NCBI RefSeq assembly: GCF_030247195.1
Contig: NC_080672.1
Coordinates: 392,043,037-392,107,036 of the forward strand
Length of the DNA: 64,000 nt
Direction of reading: 5' to 3'
Origin: Topomyia yanbarensis
Taxonomy: Eukaryota > Arthropoda > Insecta > Diptera > Culicidae
Numbering within the stretch: the first letter of the stretch is position 1; every line of letters starts with the position of its first letter. Below, one piece after another: positions 1 through 10,969 of this stretch. The position numbers and the translations under genes were made by a program. The notes below the pieces were generated by a model that was not told the origin of the DNA, made no database searches, and worked only from the letters and a program-made list of their open reading frames with translations.

Positions 1-474
1 ATGCTAAATAGTGCGATGCACTACTGAAACATTATTAGTTGACTATTAGTTGGTTATAACAAAAGTTAGAAAATTCTATGTAACTTTAGATAATGTCACA
101 ACACGATGAATTCGACGTAGCCACTCGAACAGAGTATCTTCTTCTGAAATTTCGTTTGGGAAGTATTGGGCTAATAGCAGCTTTTTGAACTTGGTTGGCT
201 CCTTGCGGATGAAATCGGCAAACCAGCACTTTGCAATTCCAAAAAAAAATTCCTAGTGTAAATTGTAGCATCTATTAGATTTACAGTCTTGTACTCTGAG
301 TACTGAGCAAGTTCAAAAAATATGAATCGAAAAGATAATAGAACTAATGGAGCGCATGTATGCACAATTAGAAATATTCGTGGTATTCGGTAATTTCAAC
401 AGCTTTTTTGAGGTGAGGAGATTTCTATACCCCAAAATGTGATTCCGCCAGCCTTGGGATAGCTAGTCCCAGTA
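1..474. other. No gene recognised
   Basis: AT-rich sequence with only short open frames on the minus strand. I see no splice-bounded exon, domain or terminal inverted repeat here. Confidence 0.5.
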
Positions 475-776
475 TGGAACGATCCATAAATGACGTAGCA
501 TTTTTTGAGTGATTTTTAACACCCCCCTCCCCCATCGTAGCATTTCGTCACAAACCTCTAAATAGCCCCAATGGTAATTACGTAGCTTGACGGTAATTCT
601 CTCCCCCTTGTCTCCGAAAAATAAAAAAAAATAAAAAACGATGTTAGTTATTCCCCTTTTAAAAAGCTACGTAGCATGACATGACCCCCTACTCCCCTGT
701 CGTCACACATCATCACAAAATACAATACCCCCCCCCCCTCTCCCATATAATGCTACGTAATTTATGGATGATCCCT
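475..776. mobile_element. MITE with poly-C stretches and ATCCATAAATKACGTAGCAT ends
   Basis: The left end (about 483-505) reads GATCCATAAATGACGTAGCA and the right end (about 751-772) is its near-perfect reverse complement. The interior carries C-runs (525-535, 600-606, 727-737) and further copies of the TACGTAGC core. There is no coding capacity. A related poly-C and TCGTAGCATTTCG segment flanks the hAT element at 22.26 and 23.42 kb, so this is a dispersed family. Exact ends and target duplication are not resolved. Confidence 0.6.
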
Positions 777-1725
777 ATTATATACTCGACTGTTCAATTC
801 TTCTGCAATCCCTCACCATATTCACCAAATTGTAAAACGTACATACTATCCCACAGAAAACGAACCATTTCATGATATTAGCTTCCCGATGTTTGACAAC
901 AGCATCAGTTCCTAGAGCAAAGTGCCCATCCTTTATTGACCATCTTGATAATAATCCAGGAAAAATAAATAAATATCAATGTCACCGGTTGTTCAGAAGT
1001 GCTGAAAAAAGCCCCTCATAGTAAGATGGAGAGAAAGGTGGGAACATTTGATACTTTTGAGTGTATTAGTTCTTTACTTGTAAAATTAAGCATGGCGGCC
1101 GGGGCCCTTGAAGTGAACATAAACATCCAAACGAGCAACCTGATTCTTTGGCGCACGATGAAAAGTGAGAAAAGGTCAAGCTTCACCTCGGATCTACCGA
1201 TTAGAACATTTAGGGACACTTTTTACCTCGAAAAAAAAACGATAAAATTAACTATGACCGAATCGAAACAAAATTTATGGCAACAGAAAGGCCCACCACG
1301 TCACTTGTTTGTGCTTTTCTTCTTCATATCCTCTTGTTTTTTCGGCTTCATCAATGAAAAATGACAACCGCACTCACACATAGAACAAATGTGCACACTT
1401 CTATCCGTCTTGCCCTCATAGGAATAATTGTTTTCCAGTGGTTTTATCATGGAAATGAAATAACTTATACTACGATAAAACTGTCTTATGACTAAAATAC
1501 TTGTTTTATGTTAGTTTTATTCTAGCTTTAAAAAGTATTCAGAACCGTTTCAGAACTATTCTTAAAACTAGTACCCTAAAGTTTTATCGTGGAAGTCATA
1601 ACAAAGCTTTATAGCGTAATCACGGAAAAAATAAAATGACAACTGCATCAAACCATGATAAAATCATCGGCTTCAAGGAATCCTTCTTAAAACCAAGATA
1701 AAACAATGATCGATCCTCCAAGCAT
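777..1725. other. No gene recognised
   Basis: An open frame of about 120 codons lies at 999-1364 (+), but it has no recognisable domain, no splice context and no homologous copy in the window. A diverged repetition of TTTTATCRTGG-type segments occurs at 1440-1660. Confidence 0.4.
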
Positions 1726-1729
1726 TTTG

Positions 1730-2340
1730 ATTGTTACTTGGGTGGATTACCAGTTCACTTGCGAGAGCTATTTCGTGTATAGGTTCCAAGAGCTGCTCTT
1801 ATTTCGAAAAAAAGAATCAACCCGTACGTTTGAGTAAACCGGACAAACGAGTGGATCAACAGTTTCCTTGCGAACTTATTTGGCATGCTGATTCAAGGAA
1901 CTGGTCATGTTTAAAAGAAGGAATCAACCCCTATGTTTGAGTGAACCGAACAAACGAGTGGATCACCAGTCTACTTGCGAGAGCTATTTGGTGTATAGAT
2001 TCCAAGAGCTGCTCTTATTTGAAAAAAAAAGAATCAATCCTAATTTTTGAGTAAAAAGGGCAAACGAGTGAATGAACAGATTCAAAGAACTGCTCATGTT
2101 TGAAAGAAGAATCAACCATATGTTTGGGTAAACCGGGCAAACGAGTGCATCAAGAGTTGGCTTGCGAACTTATTCGGCACGCAGATTCAAAGAGCTGCTC
2201 ATGTCTGAAAGAAGGAATCAACCCCTAAGTTCGAGTAAACCGGGCAAACGAGTAAATCACTAATTTACTTCGAGTACTATTTGGTATACAAATTCATGGA
2301 ACTACTGATGTTTGAAAGAAGGAATCAACTCTTATGTTTC
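1730..2340. repeat. Minisatellite of about 110-bp units, five to six diverged copies
   Basis: The phrases CTTGCGAGAGCTATTTGG, CAAGAGCTGCTC, GAATCAACCC and CAAACGAGTGGATCA recur in the same order from about 1747, 1858, 1972, 2160 and 2266. An internally deleted unit lies near 2071. A single inverted partial unit is found at about 19670-19725. The array has no conserved reading frame, so it is a noncoding tandem array or repeat-derived. Confidence 0.8.
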
Positions 2341-2728
2341 TGGCAAACGGCTGTTGATGTTCATGTGAACGAATGTTGTTCCAAAGACAACAGAGCCGAA
2401 TGTGTGAACTTTTGCTCTCAACCAACAACATAGATATCACAGCAATCCCAATCAATACCCAAAGTCGGTGACAGGAATGATGCGGAATGAATAAATGATT
2501 ATGACGAAGGTATGTTAAAAACTGTTTTCTGGACATCAAACTCCTTTTGAGATTTAGCTGGCGGTGGTTTAAACGACAGTTTTTTTTCATCCCACGTGGT
2601 TTCCGAACTTACAATGGCGCCGTTGATATAGAGCATGATGAATGATTGTTATTTTGTTTTTCTTTTGTTGGAATTGTTGGAATTGAAACAATAGTAAATG
2701 GTCTTATAAGCATAGCATGAATGAATGC

Positions 2729-2848
2729 GGTATTCGGATTAATGACATTCGGGCAATTGGTCTATTCGGGTTTATGGCATTCGGGTAAATGGTCCATTCT
2801 GGTTAATGACATTCGGGTAAATGGTCCATTCGGGTAAAGGGCGGTCAG
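2729..2848. repeat. Short tandem repeat with ATTCGGGTAAATGGTCC core
   Basis: About six imperfect copies of a 17-20-bp unit alternate ATTCGGG with AATGGTCC or AATGACC. A weaker two-unit version is at 3552-3590 (CCATTCGGCAAAATCGCC). It probably forms the ends of an old repeat element. Confidence 0.7.
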
Positions 2849-2859
2849 GCGAACGTCTG

Positions 2860-4050
2860 TAGCAGTTGTACATTCTTAGTTGTAAATATACAATTTCCAA
2901 ATTCAAATATTTAGAGATAACCAATTCATCCGTATTATCCTATGATCGATATAGACATACGACAGGATAGTTGATTCCAAGCAGGATTATTTCAATATAG
3001 TTGAGGAAAAGGGAAAGCTAGAATACTCCGGGATCCCGGGTAAACCCGAATAATCCTCGGGAAATGACGTACTTCCGGGTACATTGAGATTCCCTTCCTT
3101 AAACTGAGGATTACAGGGCTTAATCATCTCATTCCAAACCGTTCAACAGTGTGGAAGTAACGCGAGTTTGTTCAGTGTGAAAACCTGAAAACCAGGTACT
3201 AGTGATGTGGTAGATATTTTAGGAAGCCATTGATGTCTGTTTCTCTAGTAGCAAATAAGAAAAGTGGTGCGATTATAGAAAAGCTAGGTAGTGCGTGACG
3301 ATTCTGTGTGCGAATCGAAAGTATCAGGTAAAACATGTGCTCTACTAAATTACCCCACTCGCAGCTAACGACCCTTCGAACAGCCACGCTAGACTATCAT
3401 TTCTACACAGAAAAACCTTTTCCTTCCGTTTATAATTATTTTTAAGCCTCTTAGTATATAGGTCATTAATGCAATAAAAACATTTGAGTATTCTAATGGC
3501 ACTATTAATAGCTATGTTAGTACAATTAAACATTTAGTAAAATAATATTTGGCGCAATGATCCATTCGGCAAAATCGCCCATTCGGCGAAAAGACCCACC
3601 CCCGTTAAGATCGCTAAAGGTATTTCAAGGCAAAAAGTTTTCGAATCACCTCCAAAATATTAAAATAGAGTAGCACAAACAATAGAATATTCGAAACCTA
3701 GAACAATTTACTGATAGTATTCTCTCAATGTATCAAATATTCCTATTGACCGCAAATTAGGAACCCAATTCCACGAAGCAAAGCGAATCAGTCAAGTGTA
3801 GAAATTTGAAATGTTAACTGATTCCACTCTTATGTTAAATATTCGTAAATGAACTTGTTTCAGCTTCAATACAGTAGCAAATTGCATTCATTCGTAAAAA
3901 AAATCAAATGCCATTTCGATACAACCTGCTGCTTTAATCAACTAAAGGTATCAAATTCTCCATCTTTCGTATTCCTTATGGTTGTCCTTCTATCGCCCTG
4001 TGAAGTGTCGACAAAGGAACCCAAATCATATTTATTATAACGTTTTATGT
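2860..4050. other. No gene recognised
   Basis: Only short open frames (about 60 codons) occur. This could be intron or downstream region of the minus-strand BTB-like gene beginning at 4443, but I see no second exon. Confidence 0.4.
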
Positions 4051-4129
4051 TGTATCTAGACCGAAGTAGGTATGCCATCAATTTGAATATGCAATTCGAA
4101 TGCGCCAATCGGGGTCACCTTGCACTCAC

Positions 4130-4443
4130 CTGACGAAAATCTCGAAATTATCCTTATCCACATCCCGCACAACGTACTTCCCATCGACAATAGCGGTCGA
4201 TATCGTCCCGTTGACCATGTGCGCCAGCTGTGTGTTCGAATCGAGGATCGGTTTCTTTTCCGCCCGCACACTATAGTTCTCCTTATTTCCCAGTATCAAA
4301 AAGTCTACATAAACATCTGGGTTGTTGAAATCGTCCCCCTCCTGATTGACCTGCACCAGGGGTGGTGCCGTGGGTTGCGGCGGTATCGCGGCGATAGCCT
4401 GATCACCGCCATTCGCGGCCGAGGTGTTAAACGGTCGTACCAT
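4130..4443 (-). CDS. First coding exon of a BTB/POZ-domain-like protein (partial)
   Basis: The frame starts at ATG 4443-4441 and runs 104 codons plus two bases into a consensus splice donor (CAG|GTGAGT, intron from 4129). The ORF stop just after it lies in the intron. The first 30 residues are low-complexity (Ala, Pro, Gln). From about residue 37 the pattern fits the start of a BTB/POZ fold: an acidic FNNPDVYVDFLILG strand, a VRAEKKPIL segment at the position of the usual VxAHKxIL, NTQLAHMVNG, then DVDKDNFEIFVR matching the DVxxxxFExFLRY step. BTB proteins are dimeric protein-interaction modules, often cullin-3 adaptors; which subfamily this is cannot be told. The exon is more GC-rich than its surroundings, as expected of coding DNA. 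Downstream exons are not visible in 1-4129, so a long first intron is inferred. Confidence 0.7.
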
Positions 4444-4900
4444 GCCGCTGTCCGTGACCTATCCCGATAGATTTGATTACGCCGGTTCCGCAGTGTGTCA
4501 TGCAGAAAACAAATCGCGTGTACGGTTGCGAATCACCACCCGCAAGAATGTTACTACCACGTCTCGTCGGAACTACGGTCAGAAGCAAACTGTTTGCGAT
4601 TTGTACCTCGGACGCGACTCGATGGCGGCGGCGATGTTCGGCGAGTTGGAAAAATCTGCGAAGGAAACAGGTGGAAAAAGAGTACCGGTGGTTAGCGAAC
4701 CTGATAAAACGTTATCGATTAGCAATTTTGGGGCGACTCCGCGACTGCTTTTAGTATCATCTATCTAGTGTTTTCTGTCTCCTTGTCGTATCTGTCTTAC
4801 GTCTATGTTTATCATGATTAAGTAGTTCTCCATGTGTATTTAGTGCACGTAAAATTTGTAAACAAAATATAAGGTGTCTGATTAAGGGTTCACACGCACC
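4444..4900 (-). promoter_or_regulatory. Probable 5' UTR/promoter region of the BTB-like gene
   Basis: The sequence immediately upstream of ATG 4443 stays relatively GC-rich and CpG-rich to about 4740, then becomes AT-rich. No TATA box or initiator can be assigned with confidence. Open frames on the opposite strand look like compositional shadows of this segment. Confidence 0.3.
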
Positions 4901-5239
4901 GTTCCGAGAATAAAATGTATAGGACCGACGCAATCAGTGCATATTGAACCGCACTATCTTAGAATATATTTGTTCTTGATAAATAAACATAACATATGAG
5001 AAGCAGGAGATAAAAGCTTTGTGATTCTGGTTGCTTGAGTAAATTTTAAAAAATCAGAAAATAGCGTGCACTGTGTGCATACAATTTGGAAATATTGCGA
5101 CTCTTTTTCCAAACTTTACATAACCACAGTTCCGAAATGCGGACCCATTTAAGGAGATACATACCTTTTTGCGAAAAAAAATTCAAGATAGTTTGAATTT
5201 ATGTAAAGCTATAAAGCAATGATTTTCTTACAACAAAGT

Positions 5240-5425
5240 TATAGTATTTCAGTAGTACATTTTTCAGTGAAAAAGACAAGCATTAGTTTATAAAAATATA
5301 TTGATAATTACCGGAGTTATGGCCTTTTCACCGAAACCCTTTTTTCTTTACGAGGCTTGCGGTGGTCACGATTGGAGACCAATAGATAAACTAAAATCCT
5401 AAAACTCATAAAATTTCATTAGTAT
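5240..5425. repeat. Dispersed repeat, related to 41795-41975
   Basis: Shared phrases in the same order with 41795-41975 include ACATTTTTCAGTGAAA, AAAAATATATTGATAATT, CCGAAACCCTTTTTT and AACTAAAATCC. There is no coding frame. It is a fragment of an unidentified repeat family. Confidence 0.65.
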
Positions 5426-5779
5426 AGGACTCGTGAGGAATTCCACGAAGATCCGTCCGAAAATATTTAAAATCGTGACCATTTTATGACCATTTTAAAT
5501 TCCTACGAAACTTTACATGTTTCACCGGCATGGAAGACCAAATATTTTCCACAATAAATAAGATTATTTTGACTCAGGAGTATTTTTTTGAAAGGGCATA
5601 AACATATCTACGTGCATCAATTTCAAATTTTGTTTGTTCGATTACTGTATTTTACACAGCAAAACTTTTTGAGAACGAATTTCAGGGAATAAATATTTAT
5701 ATTCGAAAAAAATATACACTGAAAAAAATGTTGTGTCATTTGTCACAAAAACTAAAATTTTTGTTAAAAATTTAAATTG

Positions 5780-6470
5780 CAAAAAAACCATTTTTTCTAA
5801 AGAGAAAAGGAACATTTTGAATATGATTGTGTGATGGAGAACTTATCGGTAAAAAAATTTTTTTAGCAATAACTTTATACATGTTTTTAAATTTCATACT
5901 AATTGACATACAAAACTGTAATTTTATTGCAGAATATAATTCTAAGTATCGTTTTAAATCAAAATGCATTTAATAAAAATCTTCCATAATGCGATAGTTT
6001 TCGAGCAATTTGGAATTTTGTTCCAACAAAAACAGTTAATTCGTGTAATTATGCCCTTTTTAAAAGTTATTCGCGTTACCCATCATAAAATGTCAAAAAT
6101 TAAATTTTTATCGTTTTAAAGACGTAAAAGAAACTTTTTCAGTGTAATTGGATCATGGAGAAGCTTTCAATAAAAAAGTTTTCCTTACAACAACTTTTGA
6201 CATATTTTTATTATTCCTACTATTTGCAGTCAAAAATACAATTTTCTGTTTGAATATGATTATAAACGCTATTTTAAGTGAAAATGCTAAAAAAAAAATT
6301 TTCTGAAATTTAGTAGTTCTCGAGATATTATAAATTTTGTTTTAGCCACTCAATTCTTTTGTTTTATTACGACCTTTTTACAAGTTATTCGCGTTTCTCC
6401 ACCAACAACAATAAGTTTTTCAAAAGGCACATAACATTTTCTGTTACTTTCTCTTTGACATCAAGGTGAT
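5780..6470. repeat. Two diverged units of about 300 bp, related to 10160-10960
   Basis: Units beginning near 5830 and 6140 share ATGGAGAA(G)CTTTCAATAAAAAAG-type starts, a TTATTCGCGTT segment and a GTCAAAA.TACAATTTT segment at similar spacing. The same series appears at 10195-10600. Poly-A/T-rich and noncoding; probably an old tandemly arranged transposon remnant. Confidence 0.5.
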
Positions 6471-6689
6471 ATTGTAAACCATTTGAAAGCTAAATGGCTA
6501 AGTTATTAGCTTGCCTGCTGGCCAAGTTATTAGCTGGCCTGCTAATAACTTGGCCATTACCTCGAATTTGGAATCCTCAACAGTTCTCAATGTGGTAAAA
6601 GAGACTTTGATTTGCAATTAGTAATCGGGACCAACAATTTCAAACTATTTAAAACTCATTTCAATTGGTTTTGCGTCGCTTAGATATAA

Positions 6690-7450
6690 TTATTATACCG
6701 GTTTATATGGGAATTTCGCACGTGACCGCATACTTCAACCCGTAACACAGGAACCAGAACTCCGATTCCAATGAAATTTAATAGCAGTAAATATGGATGC
6801 TGTAGCTTTCATTTGAGAAATTTGAGAAAATAGAGTCAGACATTTCTAAGAAGCAGATGTAAATTCACTTCAGGGACTTAGCCACTTTGCCGAAGCTTCC
6901 GGGTCCGCCGAAGATGTCTAAAGTGGTCAATGTGGGTTTGACTGGGAACCAGTGAGCTAAAACTATAAATCCAAGCACCAATTTATATGGGAATGCTGAT
7001 ACCAATTTATATAGGAATTTCATGTGTGATCGTACTCTTCAACCCGTAACTCCGGAACCGGAAGTCGAAATTGAATGAAATTCAATAGCAGCCGATGGGA
7101 ACCTTTCATTTGAGACTAAGTTTGAGAAAATCGGTTCGGTCATCTCCGACTAACCGATGCGCATATTTTTGGTCACATACGCACATACACACATACATAC
7201 GCACACACACACTGGGCAAGAGCAGTGGTTTTTTATCGGTTGGGTGAGGGTTCCCTGAGACATTAGGGTTTTTGTACATTTTTCCCGTCTCAGGTTTTCT
7301 AGAATTTTTTTTAATGGTCTCCAAACAAAAAAAAACGCACACACAAAAACACACATACAGACATTTGCCGAACTCGACGAACTGAGTCTAATAGTCTCGG
7401 TTAAAAAGTCGATTTTCAGAGTGATAGCATAGCCTTCCTATAGGAGAAAG
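6690..7450. repeat. Dispersed repeat with two diverged internal units and CA-rich tract
   Basis: The segment TTCAACCCGTAAC..GGAACC occurs at about 6736 and 7039, each followed by AATAGCAG and TTCATTTGAGA. A CACACATACATACG-type microsatellite is at 7168-7212 and a second CACA-rich patch at 7335-7360. The end reads TATAGGAGAAAGGC. This looks like the 3' portion of a widespread mosquito repeat; the family is not assigned. The open frames over it are microsatellite artefacts. Confidence 0.55.
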
Positions 7451-7739
7451 GCAAAAAGATGATCCCAATATTTTAAGAATTAAATGGCATCAAATTTTTT
7501 TGCATTTGAATTGTCACAACCTCACCCTAGCTAATATAATCGATTCGTTTAGTTGGGTCGGCTGACCGATGTCAAAAACAGTCCAAAGGGGATGGTAGTA
7601 GTGTAAAAAGTTTTGATTGTCAAAGTCAATTCAACATAAAATTATTTGGCCAAAAAGTGACTAAACAGAATTAATAATAATTATAAAATAAAGAAACTGA
7701 ATAAAATATATGAACCGGAAAAAATATTTAAATGAATAA

Positions 7740-8640
7740 AATGAAAGTCAATGAAATTAACAAAATTAATCAAATTAACAAAATTAATGAATACATTAAA
7801 ATCATTACCAGGTTATAAGTTTAAATCCGCTGTTTTTTTTGTTAAAAACGGATTTTTTTCATATGGAACGCAAAAAATTAATTTATTCAAAGTATTTGCC
7901 CTCGCTAGTTGTACATTTCTCCCATCTCTCGGTATCTTTTTTGTTTTTGTCCTCTGCCTTTTTTAACCTTTGCCATTTTCGGGCGTCTTTGTACGAATCG
8001 AAGTACTGTTCTCCGGGCGCGTGACCCATCGATGAAAACAGATGATTTTTTGTTAATTTTTTTTAAATTTTTTTTCACCATTTTTTTTAATTTTTTTTAT
8101 TTTTCGATAAGGCACTGTCACTAAAGGCCTCCACAAGCATTCGATGCGATTAGGATTTCTTCAAATTAAAGCAAAGAATTAGATCTTGCCGCATCTTGCT
8201 CCTTTTGTGACACAAACTTAAACCTGATTACGCAAGGGAAAATGTAAGTTGTCATATGAAATCACTGATGATGTGCAATGATTTATGTAAACAGGTGTCG
8301 TACTCACACAAAAAATATGACGTTTCTATGGTAGCTAAATATGCTCAGTAACGCCATATATGAGCAAACAGCGCTTAATCTTATACACCTGGCAAAATTA
8401 TTAAAATCAATAAAATAATAAAATGAATGAAATAATTAAATGAATTAAATAACTACAAAAATGATTAAAACGGATAGAATGAATAAGATGAATTAAATAA
8501 AATAAAATAGATAAAATAAACGAAATAAATTGAATAATATGGATAAAATTGACAAAACCAATAACATAAAAAGAATGAATGAAACAAAACGAATAGTGAG
8601 AGGATGTGAAATATACAGACAGGTAAACTAGAAGTGGCAA
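7740..8640. repeat. Low-complexity AT-rich tract with AATAAAATGAATGAAAT-like repeats
   Basis: 7740-7800 and 8398-8590 consist of imperfect reiterations of AATTAA/ATAAAATGA. Poly-T runs occupy 8045-8105. Open frames across these are composition-driven. Nothing gene-like is seen from 8640 to 9080. Confidence 0.6.
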
Positions 8641-9081
8641 AGTCTTTGGAAACAGGCTTGCAATCTTACGGACTAATCTTTTGTCTCCTGCTGGTAGGGG
8701 TCGGGCTTGGGTAGAGTTGTTACGTATCGCTCAAGTCTTCCAACATGTCTCAGGGCAAAGACAGACTTGTCCCTCTTTACCATGAGAACCGACGGTGAAC
8801 GAAATGAATAAAAAGAACAATGACATGAATGATTAAAATGAAATGATCATACATTTTAAAATTAGTTAATTAATTAGGTTTAACAAAAATAGGTGGCTAA
8901 AATTATTTTGTCTCATATCGTTGTGCAAAACGTTTGTTTGAATTGATGATATTGAACGACACTCATAAACGGATTTGTAAACATGACATGATTAACAAAC
9001 GCTTATGATTAGGATTTTGTACAGAATAGAACTTGCAGGTCCAGTCTTTTAACGCATAATTGGTAATATATAACTGAGATA

Positions 9082-9191
9082 CATCCCAAGTAACATTTAA
9101 TGGTTTATAGCACACTACAAGAGCAATGTAAAATTTAAAAGCTGCTTCAAGGGTGTCATAAAACTTCAATTATAAGTAATAATTGGGATGT
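9082..9191. mobile_element. Small MITE with CATCCCAA ends
   Basis: The left end ACATCCCAAGTAACA (9081-9095) and the right end ..TAATAATTGGGATGT (9177-9192) are inverted. The CCCAAGTAAC start is the same as that of the larger element at 36439-37325, so they may belong to one family. Confidence 0.45.
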
Positions 9192-9215
9192 GCTTTCAAG
9201 TGCTTTAAACAGAGC

Positions 9216-9218
<3 letters not shown>

Positions 9219-9262
<44 letters not shown>
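9219..9262. repeat. (AG)22 microsatellite
   Basis: An uninterrupted AG dinucleotide run of 44 bases. Confidence 0.95.
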
Positions 9263-9267
<5 letters not shown>

Positions 9268-9499
9268 GATTCGTAAATGAGACAATATTTTGTGTGAAGT
9301 GTCTAGGATTATTTTATTGTCGATCGCTCAAAAGCCATACATTCAGTTGATTACACTGCAGTCTCTTTCCAGTTATCTTTATAACCTGCGAATTGTTTCG
9401 TTCGGAATTCATTTTCCAGAGGTATGGATTAATGGCTCCTATAAATACCAGTTCCATGAAAAAGAAATGGTTTAATCTATAAGAATAAAACTTTTTTTT

Positions 9500-9634
9500 T
9501 CAGGACAACTGGTACTTGTAAATGTCTTCTTCGGTGTCCTCGTCGTCACCAGAGTGTGGAATGTAAGTTGTGCATTCCGGCTCACGTGGTTGCTTAGCTG
9601 TGGGACGACCACGTTTGTGCTTCGGAGCATTTTT
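9500..9634 (-). pseudogene. C-terminal coding fragment with AT-hook and acidic tail, unrecognised
   Basis: In the frame ending at TGA 9502-9500, 44 codons are open after an upstream TAA at 9637-9635. The translation has a KRGRPTAK AT-hook core, then a short Pro/Glu segment, and ends in an acidic SGDDEDTEEDIYKY tail. AT-hooks bind the minor groove of AT-rich DNA. The upstream frame is closed and A-rich, and no convincing acceptor is seen. It could therefore be the degraded 3' end of a transposase or regulator gene, or a terminal exon of a real gene. Family unknown. Confidence 0.35.
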
Positions 9635-10159
9635 TTAATTCCTCTTCCTTCTATTTTTCGATCATTTTTTTCGGTCTGCTTCAACAACGCCTTAGATTAT
9701 TATACTGTTAACTCACGCGAAATATCTGACGCGCTCTCATTGATGAAAAGCACTTTCCTTTCAAACGAATACGTAATGTTTCGAACGGAACCATGAATTG
9801 TTAAGAGGCTGATCGAATACAGGAGCCATCTTGAACAGCTGTTATTGCGTTCTTTACGTCCTTTTCACACAAAACTACGCACCATTTCCAGTCAAAATAA
9901 TTCAAATTTACATTATAGTAGTGACCAATAGTTCTTCCAAACGGCTGACCTATCGGGGTCCCAAGCGTATTTTTATGTTGATGTCCGTATTTTTTTCAAA
10001 ACAAAAAATATCGAAAAACCAATACAAAACTCGTGTACAACATTAATTTGATTAAATGTACTGTACTGAGGACGAAGCCCAATGAGTTTCCGCAGAATAT
10101 CACGCGAAAAAATAAACGACGCCGTAACTAATAATACTAAAGTACTGAAAAAAATTCTA

Positions 10160-10960
10160 ATATTTTTCACAAAAACAAAGTTTACTTAATTCTAATTGCA
10201 TCATAGAGAAACTATCAGTAAAAACGTTTTTCTAACGAGAAATTTAAACATGTTTTAAAATTTCATACTGCTTGATTGACAAAAGGGTAATTTTATGATC
10301 TAATATGATTCTTAATGTTATTTCAAAACAAATTCTTTCAATCAAAGTTTTACAAAATGTGATAGTTTTCAAGATATTTTCAGATTTGTTTCAACAGATA
10401 ATAGTTAATAGCAAATAATTCGTAAAAAGGCGCCATTTTTATGAGTTATTCACGTTTCTTCATCAATCAATCAATCTTTTTTATCATAAATATGAAAAAG
10501 ATTATTTTGTGTATTTGCATCATTGAGGAGAAAGCAGTTTAAAAGTTTTTCGAGCGTATTTATATTGCTATTTGCAGTCAAAAATACAACTTTCTTATAG
10601 AATATGATTCTAAATTATTTGAAACAAAATACAGTCGTGACTCTTTGTTCAACTAACGAATTTGATTCGTTATTTGAAGCGTCAGCTGGATATCAAAAAC
10701 TCTTCAAAGAAGACGATAGTAGTATAAATGCGTCTGTTCACATCTCTAATTATTGTCAGATTGATTGTCAAAGTAAATTTGACATGACAATTAAAAAGCG
10801 GTCCAGTTAAAAAGTGACTAACCAGCGAATCAAGACTGTACTCATAACAAAACATTTCTACAATGTCACAACTATTTCGTTTAATAACGACCTTTCCATT
10901 TCTTTATCAACCTTTCAAATTTCTTTATCAACAATAACAGATTTTTCAAAATGCACATAA
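10160..10960. repeat. Dispersed repeat, second copy of the 5780-6470 series
   Basis: ATAGAGAAACTATCAGTAAA (about 10204), TTCATACT..TTGAC, AATATGATTCT, GTGATAGTTTTC and TTATTCACGTTTCTTCATCA follow the order seen at 5830-6060 and 6140-6410. Noncoding. Confidence 0.5.
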
Positions 10961-10969
10961 CATTTCCTG

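Noticed and set aside
4424..4768. Plus-strand frames of 66-114 codons upstream of the BTB-like exon
   Set aside because: Antisense shadows of a GC-rich 5' UTR/promoter region; three overlapping frames are open at once.
7106..7356. Cys/Val-rich open frames on the minus strand
   Set aside because: They translate a CACACA/CATACA microsatellite and flanks.
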